Source of the DNA: Trichomonas vaginalis G3
Lineage: Eukaryota > Parabasalia > Trichomonadida > Trichomonadidae
Reading direction: 5' to 3'
DNA length: 64,000 nt
Assembly: GCF_026262505.1 (NCBI RefSeq)
Contig: NC_067203.1
Span: forward strand, 5,580,001 to 5,644,000
The notes beneath the pieces were generated by a model. It saw nothing but the letters and a program-made list of their open reading frames with translations. It was not told the DNA's origin and did not search any database. The position numbers and the translations under genes are program-made. Shown piece after piece: positions 39,261 to 50,000 of the stretch; within the stretch, counting starts at the first letter, position 1, and each line of letters begins with the position of its first letter.

Positions 39261-40709
39261 TATATATCTAACAAATTCAGCTATTGTGTCAAATCTTCGT
39301 CTTCTTTTTGTCATTGATTTATCGGTTTTTCCATAATCGAGATGAATCAAAACTTTATCCCCTTGTTTAAAATTCATGAGCCCCGAATTAATTTGTTCAC
39401 GTTTAACATCATTTAACCTTTCCATTTGCTTTCTAATATATTCCCATTCTTTTGAAATATCATTTTTCATTTCCACCGGTTTCATGTTTATAGTTCTATG
39501 CCATGTATTATTGTAATAATATACTAACTGCTGTATGATGGAGTCATGATTTCCATCCCAGTATATCTGACCGTTAACCCCTAACGCATCTCTAAGAGTT
39601 CTCATTACTGCATCAACTATTTTATTATGAAACGTATATGGAGAGGATGAAACGTAAAAATTAATTTGTGGGAAATAATGAGCCATAGCTGCCTGAAATC
39701 CTTTATCACCATCACCCCTGATATTATCTACTCTTTCATGATCTAGTAAGTATTGAATAGCTCTTCTTGTTTCCTGTTCTGTTTTCCCTTTCACCGGAAT
39801 GCAATATAAATATCTAGTGTTAATGTTAATGACAAATAAATAAGTAACGTTTCCTTTTGAATATTCTAAATGATCGATTTCGTATGAATATGAATATGGT
39901 GCAAATGAAGGGCGACCAAATTTTTCCTTTAACGGTTGAATTTTTGGGTCAATTGGTTTATTTAATATCTTGAAATCCTTTTTAAAATCTTTTTGCTTCT
40001 TTAATGTTTGAAATGGATATAATAAAGTGAATGATGAAGGATTAACTGAAGGAGGAGGAGGTACTACTGTTGGAGGTTTTGGTGTTGCAAGTGGTTTAAT
40101 TTTATCTGCTTTGATTTTGGATGATGAAGTTTTGGAATTCATTCCTCCTTTCATTAATTCTGGATGTATTCTATTCATTTGTTTTAAATATGCTGTATAT
40201 AAAGGTTTGATATACTTTCCCGCTTCGAGTTTATGTTGAAGGATGAATTCCAAAAGTTGATCTTCATTTAAAAGTCGGGCTGAATGTGGTTTAACTAATG
40301 AATCATAAATTAAAGCTTGTGCTTCATTTATGGTCTGAATGACCTGGGCGTTTTGCACTTTTAGCTTTTGTTCCTTTGTTTTTTGCAGCTCAGGATTATA
40401 TAATTTATATAATTCATCAATATCTTCTTCTGTTAATACTTTATTTTTGAAATCTTTCAATTGTTTAAGTTGTGATTTAGTTTTTCCCTTTGTATATTCA
40501 TTATTTTTAATTTTGTCTTTAATTTTAGAAATTATTTTATCATGATATTTCAAAATTTCATTTTTATAATATGAATAATAATAATCCATATCATCACCCG
40601 TTATATTTTCATCATATTTTTGGAGATATGCTTTTAATTCATAATAAGTAAGAAAATTTTGATTAAATACTAAATCATCAATTAAAATTTTTAAATCTAC
40701 ATCATTCAT
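39261..40709 (-). CDS. INT: Maverick integrase (rve/retroviral-like)
   Basis: About 480 codons before the mariner junction. A helical N-terminal half (Lys/Glu-rich, about residues 1-190) and a Pro-rich linker (PPTVVPPPPSV) precede the rve core from about residue 270: YEIDHLEYSKGNVTYLFVI, IRGDGDKGF, and HNKIVDAVMRTLRD. Then come a YYNNTWHRTINMKP segment and a C-terminal KQGDKVLIHLDYG SH3/chromo-like strand. Polinton integrases cut host DNA and join the element ends, leaving six-base duplications as seen here. Mariner copy B lies in its 3' part. The start has TTTTATATAAATG. Confidence 0.88.
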
Positions 40710-41142
40710 TTATATAAAAATAAAATAAATGTTTTAAGGGCGCCCACCTCTTTGATCAAGAATCAAAACCATCATTAACGGTTCCTTTTGTCTCTTCTGT
40801 GGCATTGTATTAAATAAACGGCATACAACATCCATTTTCACAACATACAGCCTTAGTGTGTGCTCCTGTTAATGCAGTCTTTCCAATTGTTAAGCGAGTC
40901 ATTGACCTGTTTTTAAGTTGTAAATTAATATTCTGACCATCGAAAATAACTTTATCATTTATTATATCCAAATAATTTTTAGGTGTTAATTGTTTATTTT
41001 GTCGTAAACTAACACCTTTCATTTTTTGTGCAATCTTTTTAAAATCACTTCCATCAATTGAACCGTTGAATGATGTATAACACTTAGGGCATAAAGCAAC
41101 CATGTTATCACCTTGTTTCTCAATTGCTAAACCCAATGTTGT

Positions 41143-41785
41143 AAACAGAAATTCATCAAAAGTGACACCTCAGAAAAGCTAAAATATTGAATTTTTGGAA
41201 CTTTTGATAGAGCACGTTTTTAAATATTAATTAAAGTAAATGTATATTTTGTAAAGATTCTTTTTAATAAAAAAATAAAATTTTGAAGAAGAACACAAAA
41301 TCTTTTGAAAAATAATATCACATAAACTCATATTATTTTCTAATATATAACTATTTTATATAAAAATCAAATTCAATGATCTTAAAAGCGAAGGATAAAC
41401 CTCAAAATTTACGAAATATAATGAGTGGGAATATAATGCTTATCTATCATAAAACCATATGAAATATCAATTTTTGCTTTACGCCTATTCCCACTCATTA
41501 TATTCGTAAATTTTGAAGTTTATCCTTCGCTTTTAAGATCATTGAATTTGATTTTTATATAAAATAGTTATATATTAGAAAATAATATGAGTTTATGTGA
41601 TATTATTTTTCAGAGGATTTCATTCTATATGCCTATGAAAAGTACTCTCAAAACTAACTTTTTCCTAATTATAATTAAATCTAGAATATTGTATTATGCT
41701 TAGTATTATTTCATTTTTCTCATTCAATTTAGAATTTACAAATGTCAAAAAATTGAGAGCTGTCACTTTTGATGAATTTCTGTTT
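41143..41785. mobile_element. MITE-like insertion, 643 bp, in the polymerase gene
   Basis: About 25-bp terminal inverted repeats (AAACAGAAATTCATCAAAAG TGACA at the left; its complement at 41,761-41,785). No coding capacity. An internal near-perfect palindrome occupies 41,306-41,612. I could not identify a convincing target duplication, so the family is unknown. Confidence 0.7.
41306..41612. repeat. long palindrome inside the MITE-like insert
   Basis: Two arms of about 135 bp (TGAAAAATAATATCACATAA ... and its complement) surround a loop of about 45 bases. It could form a long hairpin and may itself be a foldback element inserted in the outer one. Confidence 0.8.
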
Positions 41786-44700
41786 ATTACACCAATAACT
41801 TCTTCTCATGTGCTTTTTCTTCAGCTTTATTCTTTAATTTAGGTTTAAATTTCTCATCAAAACAGAAGAAATCAAATGGTGCGAATTTGAAAATGTTTTT
41901 ATCATAAAATTGTTTATCGGTAACAATTGCTTGAAATGCTTGAGTGTTAGGAAGATTTGGGTCGCCAGCGATTGCCCAATAAGATGAATCAGTATCACCT
42001 TCAATGAAATGAAAACGATTAACATCCATGCATTTATACATAAAATCATAAATGAAAACTAAATACCAGTATTTAGCATTATCTAAAGTGAAGAATGCCT
42101 CTTGTAAACATGTATCACATCTATAAAATCTATCTTTAAGCATCACTTGATATGTATCTTCACCTATTTCTCTTATGTTTTTAAACTTATTTGACATACA
42201 TGCAACGCGTGCCTTCTGTGCATTCATTATTTTAGTCTTTGTGTAATTTTGTGTATTCATTGCATCGTAACCATATGATCCATTAAGTGTAATCTTGCAA
42301 AATAAACTTTTTCCTTTATTTCCTTCTAATTCAGCCTTTTGTCTTTTGTTCATAAATTTGTTCGCAAATTCATTAAAACAAGTGTTTTTCGTAAATGTTA
42401 AAATTGATTGAATATCATCGATGATAAAATGAAATCTGTCTATTAGATACCAAAGATAATAAGATGAAAATGGTTGATATTGGTTGTGTGTTGATGCTAA
42501 CTGAGTTAATTTCCTCTGTTTCTGGTCAACTGGTAGATTGTTTGATTTCATGTAATTATACATAAAACTGCCAATTGTTTTTTCATCTGTGATAATATCT
42601 AAGTTTCTTATTAATCGGTAAAAAGTTTATGTAATCATTAATGTATTTTTCATCAATGTGACCCTTTACTTCAGCCACGAATAAAGTATTTTTCTTCTTA
42701 ATTATTCCCAGTGCTTTTGCTTTCTTTGTTGCTGTATCACAAATGATAACACCATTCAATCTTCCCGCATATACATTTTATGGTCAGTATATTGAATGAA
42801 ATCATGAGGATTAGATGAAAATGATGAAGGATATAATGAATTAAAATCAACACCACAACAAAATGAGTCATGATGTTGGTGGTGTCCTCATTTGATACAG
42901 TTTTAGTTTCTGGATTATATGCAAGTTTATTAATGTGCGTGATTCCTTTAAGATTTACTCTATGTTGAACATTTGATAAACCACCAGTAATTCCATTACG
43001 GAGAATGTGATAAGCTTCAACTGAATCTAAAGTCATTGGTAAATTATTTTTTAATGCATAATTTCTTAAATTGATTCTTAAAACGTTTGAACATCTTCAT
43101 CTTTATTTGATTTTACGACATTGCAATAACAACACATTAACTGACAATTTTCTTTGGTATGTGGTTTTTCATTATCGATTCTATCTAATGTTGGTTTATT
43201 TGCATATGTAAACGCTTTACCACACATTTTGGCATTTAGATGAAAGGATTAAATCGTGATAGTATTGAAATCATCCATTGAAACATTATTTTTAGTTCTC
43301 TTTCTGCTTTTTCATCTTGTTTCTTATTGATTCAATTTTATATTTCCAATACTTTTTCGTTAATTCAAACTTGATTCTATCTCTTCCTCAGGAATTTTTT
43401 CATTAGGATTAAAGTCTTTATATGCTAAAGCGTACGAATCATTGAAGCATTCGATGATAAAGAAAGATTATGAAGCATGTCAATTTTATAAACAAATGTT
43501 TCTTCAATAATTTTATCGATTGGGTCAATCATAATTTCAACATCTTTATTGCAATAATGAATAAAATATTCTAATCTATTCTTAAAATTTTTAGCATCAT
43601 TGAGTATATTTGATAATCACTATCTGATATAGTTTCTTGAGTTAATGCTGAATAAAATGAATCTTGAGTGAATGGTTCCTCTTTATATATAATTCTTCTT
43701 CGTAATTTTCCCATGTGATGAATTGATAAGGGAAAAAAGGATTTAACACGTGATTTATTGTTTCCGAAATCTTGAGTGAATTGGTCTAATGTCCCACCCG
43801 CTATATAATTTCTGATGTCAATAAATCTCAATTCATATGGAACGTTTGTTTTCTTTACAATGATTTGCTTAAATTGTGAAGATGAACCCAGCATTGATTT
43901 TATTTTCCATTTTACAGTGTTTAAATCACGAAGAATTAAATTTAAATCAAACTTTCCCGAATTAAAACCTATGATATTCACTTTATTGAATTCCTCATCT
44001 AGAAGTTCTTTAAATGCTTCCTTCTGTTTTTCATTTAATGTATGCGACTTCATTAATTCATTGTATTGTTCAATATTTGATTTAGCAACTAATGAACAGG
44101 TTGAAAATAAAAACTCAATCCAATCAGAAATAAAAGAATCACTCGAAGTTAAGCAAAAATTCCTCGTGTATGTTTTATCATTTAATTAACCGTTGATGAT
44201 TACCATGAATGGTTTTAAGTAAGCGTTCAAAGTTGCACACTCAGAAAGTTGTAATTCTTCTTTAGTCTCTAATGTTTCAAAGTCAAAAGTAATATAATAT
44301 CTTGTCGGTTGATAATATTCCTGCAAAATTGTGAGCTAATAACCACTGATATATCTTCTGTTTCGTAATATGTGGTGCATATGGTTGCTGTGTCTTTTGC
44401 AACTGAACGTCTTGAATTAATCTTCCATTATTTTCTTTACATTTCTCACAATGCTTTAAAAATCTTCTTTGGTTTTTCCTTTCTGGATCATCACGGATAG
44501 AATAAACTTCTTCTTTACAATATGGGCAAACTTTATAGCCAGTGAGTGCTTCAACGTCTGTTATTCTGTCAGCGTGAAGTTTTCCACATGGACTCTGTGT
44601 TAATAAAATATTTACTGTTTCAAATTCTGGATCTATCATTATGATTCCACTAATGGAAAGTCTACCTTATTTATGTCCACGTCTTCTGGTTGAGGATCAC

Positions 44701-45083
44701 AATAATAGAAATCAATATTAACATTTAACATCCTCGCTAATCTCTCACTTTCTGATGAAATGTCAAACCCTTCATATGCATCTATTGCTTCATTTAAATA
44801 GCTTCTACGAGTTTTAGGATTAACACCATCAGGAATGTTATAGAAGCGTTTAAATAACCTTCTACCTTCTGCTCTAATTTGATTATCATTCATTTTAGCT
44901 GTTCCGTTTTTGTTCATTTATGTAAGAATAAAAAATTAAAAAATAAATAAAAATAAAGTTTATTTTTATTAAAGCCCATAAAATGAATTAAGAACACATA
45001 AATTTTTATCATCTGCGACGTGACGAATACATTTTAATTTACTCAAGAATGTGTACCCTGATACATTAAATCTAATTCCTGTC

Positions 45084-46082
45084 TTATTTAATTTCACAAC
45101 TTTGAAAAGGAATGTATGAATAGCTATAAAATGATGAAGATGTTTTATGGGTTGCTTCCATTTTTTCTGAAATAAATGAATAAATATAATGCTTATACGT
45201 TTTCATATCTTTTATATTCTTAATAACGAATGGTATAGACCTTTCCACTTCATCTTCCTTCGGTGCTGTTCTTTCATATGAAACATTATTAGTATCTTCA
45301 ACAATGAAACCGCAATCACATAAAATTTTATATGTTCCAATGGTTTCTTTTGATATTTTATCTAATAAATCAAAAACTTTATCAACACCTGTGCATTTAT
45401 TTAAATAATAATTTGTGTAAATATCATGATCTTCTTTCTTAATCGTATTAGTTGCATATGTCACGTTTTTAAGAGTTTTTTTGAATTTTTTGGAATCTAA
45501 AGGTGGTGAAAGTAGGATACAGGGGTATTCTTCATTATCAATAAATTGTAACTTATGTTTACGAATAAATTTAGTACCTTCTTCCGAAAGTGTTTCGTCT
45601 ATTTCACCATCTAATAAATTTTGTGTTGATTCTGAGACATAATTTTTATATCTTTCTTCATGAGATTTCTGTACTTCTGATTCTGAAGCTGGGATATTCA
45701 TTAAACCCTCTACTTCATTTTCATTATATTTTTCAACTTCTCTTAATTCCTTAATTTTTTCATCTATTTCATCTCTTATTTTTTCCAGTCTTTCAATTTC
45801 ATTGTATTCATCATCTTTAATTCGTTCTTCATAATATTCGGGGAAAACATCAGGTTCTTTAGGTTTTTCTTCTTTTTTAGATGTGGGATATAAGAAATTT
45901 ATAACATCATCTTTATTCATTTTTCCATCATAACCAAACTCATTTAAAAACTCCGCGAATTTTTGACAATTTCTTAAATAATATTTATCAACTTCATAAC
46001 CTGCCTCCTTTAATATATTCTTTATTTCCTCATTTGTGAATCCTAATTTTTTAACATTGTTAGTTTTGACGCTCATTTTCAT
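45084..46082 (-). CDS. Maverick protein, 332 aa, function unknown
   Basis: Open frame. An N-terminal helical domain (LGFTNEEIKNILKEAGYEVDKYYLRNC) looks like a small helical fold. A long charged coiled coil follows at about 90-125 (YNEIERLEKIRDEIDEKIKELREVEK in parts), then an alpha/beta C-terminal region. No catalytic motif was recognised; I looked for a Ulp1-like His-Asp-Cys protease pattern and did not find it. It lies next to the polymerase gene in the same direction. Confidence 0.5.
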   Translation of the reverse strand: MKMSVKTNNVKKLGFTNEEIKNILKEAGYEVDKYYLRNCQKFAEFLNEFGYDGKMNKDDVINFLYPTSKKEEKPKEPDVFPEYYEERIKDDEYNEIERLEKIRDEIDEKIKELREVEKYNENEVEGLMNIPASESEVQKSHEERYKNYVSESTQNLLDGEIDETLSEEGTKFIRKHKLQFIDNEEYPCILLSPPLDSKKFKKTLKNVTYATNTIKKEDHDIYTNYYLNKCTGVDKVFDLLDKISKETIGTYKILCDCGFIVEDTNNVSYERTAPKEDEVERSIPFVIKNIKDMKTYKHYIYSFISEKMEATHKTSSSFYSYSYIPFQSCEIK

Positions 46083-46165
46083 ACGAATTAAAAAATAAAT
46101 TATTCAAAAATGTAAGACATGAATCAAATAATTGATTTCATAAATTCAAATAATCATTAGTTTCT
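46082..46165. repeat. junction repeats: 43-bp direct repeat plus 47-bp inverted copy of the left Maverick end
   Basis: 46,082-46,124 (TACGAATTAAAAAATAAATT...) recurs at 57,942-57,985 in the same orientation with one A-run difference. 46,119-46,165 is an exact inverted copy of 23,945-23,991, i.e. the 3' end of the first Maverick gene plus 11 bp of terminal repeat. An element end was thus once joined here. Confidence 0.85.
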
Positions 46166-46653
46166 TAAAGTTCTATGTTGAACTCATCAAATTCTTCTTC
46201 ATCATTATCATTACCATTACCATTACCATTAGCGAGTTTATTTACTCTTTCAACTCTATCTTTTGATAGTCTTGCGTTTAATTTTTTCTGAAGTTTTTCG
46301 TTACCAAGTTCTAAAATTTTACATGGATGATATTTAAACCCGTTAAATTCTTTTTCCTCAGTTTTAATCATTAATCTACAAAGAACTTTAGTGAGGTGGT
46401 TTTGTTGTTTAAACCATTTATCCTTAATATTTGTTATAAATTCAATATTCGGAATTAATTCCCAAATTTTTGAATTTTCGATTAATTTACCATCAAATGC
46501 AAAAGCAATAGGTTTAATATTAAACTTACCTTTATAAAATAAACTTTGTACGTAATCATCAAAAGGCGTCAAAAATTTTCTCACTGGGTTTTCGTCTATC
46601 AATCCCAGCTCATTATATACGCAACCAATCAAAAATCTGATATGGGAGTCCAA
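46165..46653 (-). CDS. Maverick protein, about 165 aa, function unknown
   Basis: LDSHIRFLIGCVYNELGLID at the N-terminus (coding-like sequence begins a few codons further up, VDDKKLA). A middle part has NIKPIAFAFDGKLIENSKIW, followed by a basic region (KLNARLSKDRVERVNKL) and an acidic Asn/Asp/Glu tail. The 5' part is duplicated in inverted orientation at 57,732-57,843. No family was recognised. Confidence 0.45.
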   Translation of the reverse strand: MDSHIRFLIGCVYNELGLIDENPVRKFLTPFDDYVQSLFYKGKFNIKPIAFAFDGKLIENSKIWELIPNIEFITNIKDKWFKQQNHLTKVLCRLMIKTEEKEFNGFKYHPCKILELGNEKLQKKLNARLSKDRVERVNKLANGNGNGNDNDEEEFDEFNIEL

Positions 46654-46998
46654 GGCTAACTTTTTGTCGTCTACCTAATAAAAGAGGAAGCAGCATTAGT
46701 GAGAATAATCGCAAATATTCAATTTAAATTATCTTTTTATTCTTAATTTAAAGTGACAAAAAGAATAAAAAACCTATTCTAAGGCATGTTGTTATGTAAA
46801 TGAGACTAGACATCATATTTTATGTTATGAAAAAAAAATATTTAGAATTTTAGAACAAAATAAATAGAAAAAATAGCATAACTTATGGATGTGCGTATAT
46901 TAAATTTAATAAATTAAGAGAAATTATTTTTGGCGCCAAAATTATTCGTTAACTCTCAAATTTTTCTGAGTCAATAAGCCGCCAAAAAAGTGTCATTT
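46564..46998. repeat. outer inverted repeat, left arm
   Basis: 435 bp matching the complement of 57,410-57,843 almost perfectly. The outer part (to about 46,675) is the 5' part of the Maverick gene at 46,165; the inner part includes TTTTTGGCGCCAAAA and AGCCGCCAAAAAAG stretches. Confidence 0.88.
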
Positions 46999-47239
46999 CT
47001 TTATAGGAAAGGAAACCTATTTGACGAACAATCCGGACACTAGTGCCTCAGCGAATTTCCCCAAACCCACCAATCCCCTCCCTGCTGTTGTCACCATCGA
47101 TGGAAAGTAAGTCATCAATAGTCTCTTTTCCTGATTTCAAGCTAACGTTAGATCATTCATGAAAGAAATCATTGCCTTTCATCAGAGACTTTCGTTTATA
47201 ACTGCGCTGCTCTCAAGTTCATCTTGAGAAATTTACGTA
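46999..47239 (+). other. coding-like, GC-richer spacer in the left arm
   Basis: 241 bp without counterpart in the right arm. One frame reads HFFIGKETYLTNNPDTSASA then NFPKPTNPLPAVVTIDGK before a stop at about 47,109. The composition is richer in C than the surroundings and protein-like. It looks like a captured gene fragment; the source is unknown. Confidence 0.45.
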
Positions 47240-49102
47240 ATAACTGAATTCCCAAAGTTCTTTAGGTGATCCAAAACACTGTAGCTGCTTGAACTTTGGA
47301 CGAGCCTCGCACCCCAGAGAATAGAAATCCCAATCTTGCTCATGTTTAGTTGAATTAGTCTGCAGCAGTACAGCTCTGATACCACAAGATCGTGATGTAT
47401 ACAAAGTCACAACGCTATTTGATTCAACAACTAGCTAGTTTTGACATCAAATTGCAAAATTTGACTTCGTTATGAGCTCTTTGTAGCAAAAATACATTAC
47501 ACTTAAAGACTAGTTGCTAGACTGTAGTAGTTTGTTCGTATATATCTATTTTTCCCCAACGTATTGCATACTACATTTTGACAAGACTTGCAACCTTATA
47601 GTAACCTCGTTGGGAATTGTTCAAGCAAAGCGTAGGTAGTTAAGGTCGAGTAAGAGTTCTTCTTAAATCTTTCACTGAATGAGTAGGTGTTGGAAGAACT
47701 GTTCTCTAAAGCGATACAGTTGCGCTACATGTTCGTCAACTTGTCTAGAAATAAATATATCATTTGTTTTATACGTTTTTTCGTAATAAATCTATTTGTA
47801 TTTGTTGTATTTGAGTATGAAGATAACAAAAACTACGGCATAAGACGCAGTACACTGGGCTTCGTTGCCATTTTATTTACCATGTTAAGAATAAACTTAA
47901 CAGACATGCTTTGTTTTCGACGAAGCCATCTAAAATAACGTACATCTAAATAAAACTAAAAAACTGTAAAATTTCTTTATTTGATAGTATACTTCAAATT
48001 ATGCACTATACCTTCTAGAATTCTATAACACTCTTTGCATATAATTTTTTTAAAAAAAGTTATATCTCGACAAAAATATGATTTATCAATAGAGTATGTA
48101 AAATAAAACTCATTCGCAGTATTAAAAAATCGTAAATCTTTCCAAAAAAATTTTGAATTACAAATTTTAAAACTTAAAACAACATTTTTTGAAGCGAAAA
48201 AACGAAATCTAATTTTTTTTGGAAAATTTAGAATAAATAGAGCTCTTTAACTCGTCGAATACAAATTGTTTTCAAGTTTTTTTCGACCGGAAATTGAACT
48301 TTTAGAGTTTATACAATAAGATTCACATGAAAAAATACGGGTTTAACAAAGAAATCACCAATATAAAGGTTTTTTAGTAGAACGAGATTGATAAAAACTA
48401 TGGTATGATAAAAAGACGATAATTTTTTTGGCGGGATAATTGAAGAATATGAATGATTCGAATTACAGACATACTCTAGTCCGAAACTTACTATGGTTCG
48501 TGACTTATTTTTGACACAGAATAGCTGTAGACTAAGGCTTACTCTAGATCCAGACTTATTATACAATTAAATTTGCTTTTGGAATAAGACTTAATTTTAG
48601 TTACAAACTTATCTTAATATCAGACTTATATTTAGAATCAGACTTACTTTAGTCTAGAACTTACATTTAGAATCAGACTTACATTTCAAGTCAGACTTAC
48701 TTTCGTCCGAAACTTACATTTCAAGTCAGACTTACTTTCGTCCGAGACTTACATTTCTAGTCAGACTTACATTTCAAGTTATACTTACTTTCGTCCGAGA
48801 CTTACATTTCTAGTCAGACTTACTTTCGTCCGAGACTTACATTTCAAGTTATACTTACTTTCGTCTGAGACTTACATTTCTAGTCAGACTTACTTTCGTC
48901 CGAGACTTACATTTCAAGTCTGTCTTACTTTCGTCCGAGACTTCCATTTCAAGTCAGACTTACTTTCGTCCGAGACTTACATTTCAAGTCATACTTACAT
49001 TAATATCAAACTTATATTAACCTACGACTTACTTTTATTCCCAGACATCTTGATCCACACTGACATTGAAAACCACTCATACATCTAAAGCCACTCAAAC
49101 AT
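47240..49102. repeat. inner inverted repeat, left arm
   Basis: 1,863 bp, the complement of 54,606-57,173 apart from the length of an internal 35-bp minisatellite. Short open stretches (57-85 codons) occur in both arms, but I do not regard them as genes. Confidence 0.88.
48580..49040 (-). repeat. 35-bp minisatellite, left arm
   Basis: About a dozen copies of a unit made of two halves that both begin GTAAGTCT on the minus strand (GTAAGTCTGACTTGAAAT and GTAAGTCTCGGACGAAA). Same unit as in the right arm, but far fewer copies. Confidence 0.88.
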
Positions 49103-49123
49103 AATCCAAAAAATGATAATATA

Positions 49124-49621
49124 ATGAAACTTTATAGAAAATTGAAAATTTCGGCAATTAAAAATAAAGTCGAACAGCATTGTAAATGCAACTGCAACAT
49201 GGAAAATGTTTATAAACTATATGGTGTTCATATTCCATGTATTCATAACATCTTAGATGTAAAACCGGCCGATTTAGAAAAACCTAAAGCATTTCATATT
49301 GGAAAATTGGAATTCAATAGTTCGAAGAATATTCTAGTTTATGATGATGAAGACAATCCGATAGGAAAGGGTGATCGGAAAAATGAACAATGCAAAATTT
49401 CGGCTCGGAAAACATTTACAACCAAAGTTGAGAACGAAATTTACTTGTATGAAGAACAAGTAACTCCAGATATAGGAGTTAAAAGTCTTGTTCAACGCAT
49501 TTTAAATCTTCCGTCAATTGACAAGGCAACAAGTTTCATGTTTAATCTTGGGATGAACATCGATTATGATACAATTCAGGCAATTCATTATATCATCATT
49601 AAAAAACACATCCAGAAGTGA
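49124..49621 (+). CDS. SWIM-type zinc-finger protein, possible MULE transposase C-terminal part
   Basis: 165 aa. C-x-C (C20/C22/C24) and C39-x-H41 in HCKCNCNMENVYKLYGVHIPCIH fit the SWIM finger CxCx(n)CxH, which in Mutator-like transposases sits near the C-terminus as '..GIPCxH'. No DDE catalytic part is visible, so it would be a C-terminal remnant. Coding-like sequence continues to about 49,780. It lies just inside the left inner repeat, as expected for an element-internal gene. The family is a hypothesis. Confidence 0.45.
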   Translation: MKLYRKLKISAIKNKVEQHCKCNCNMENVYKLYGVHIPCIHNILDVKPADLEKPKAFHIGKLEFNSSKNILVYDDEDNPIGKGDRKNEQCKISARKTFTTKVENEIYLYEEQVTPDIGVKSLVQRILNLPSIDKATSFMFNLGMNIDYDTIQAIHYIIIKKHIQK

Positions 49622-49781
49622 TAGATTTGGCATTAAGTAATGCATATCTTCCGGAAGAATCAGATGAATATCAGCAAAACAAAGACATGATTTCAAAAAT
49701 TATCGAAGAAGTTTTTGATAATAAAGACAAGGAAAGAGATCCAGATTTTGTTGTAAGAAGGAAGAGGAAAAATGGTTTGTG

Positions 49782-50000
49782 AAAAAAATATTTATATGAA
49801 TAAAATGTGTATGATTATTGTTTATAAAAAATAGTTAATAAATATGAGAAACTATTTAATTATTTGTTATATAAAGATTCGATATACAGAACAGAATGAA
49901 AAAGGATAAAAAAATTAATCAGAAAGATGTAAAAGTTTGGGAGATATAAAAAATATTATAGAGATAAAATATTTCCTGAGAGATAAAAAAGTCAATGAAA
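49782..50000. other. AT-rich spacer before the satellite
   Basis: No gene. The last part (AGAGATAAAA.. spaced about 19-20 bases) looks like degenerate satellite units. Confidence 0.4.

Larger units (their letters stand above)
40810..44917 (-). pseudogene. POLB: Maverick protein-primed DNA polymerase B, broken
   Basis: Read in reverse, the coding-like pieces are in Polinton PolB order. First, an N-terminal region with a CPYC...C..C zinc-ribbon-like part. Then an exonuclease region with IIGFNSGKFDLNLILRDL. Then palm motifs KITLNGSYGYDAMN and FIEGDTDSSYWA, and the C-terminal NGSIDGSDFKKIAQKMKGV ... GAHTKAVCCENGCCMPF, which is typical of this family. The gene is badly broken (about ten breaks) and carries a 643-bp MITE-like insertion, so no functional polymerase is expected from this copy. 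Confidence 0.88.

Noticed and set aside
41143-41785. Target-site duplication for the MITE-like insert
   Set aside because: Flanks GTTGT and ATTAC do not match in direct orientation at 2-10 bases, so no duplication is claimed.
47219-47938. Frames of 57-85 codons in both arms of the inner inverted repeat (e.g. MTLYTSRSCGIRAVLLQTNS)
   Set aside because: They appear twice only because the arms are copies. There is no start motif and no family. The one quoted is somewhat protein-like, but the evidence is too thin.
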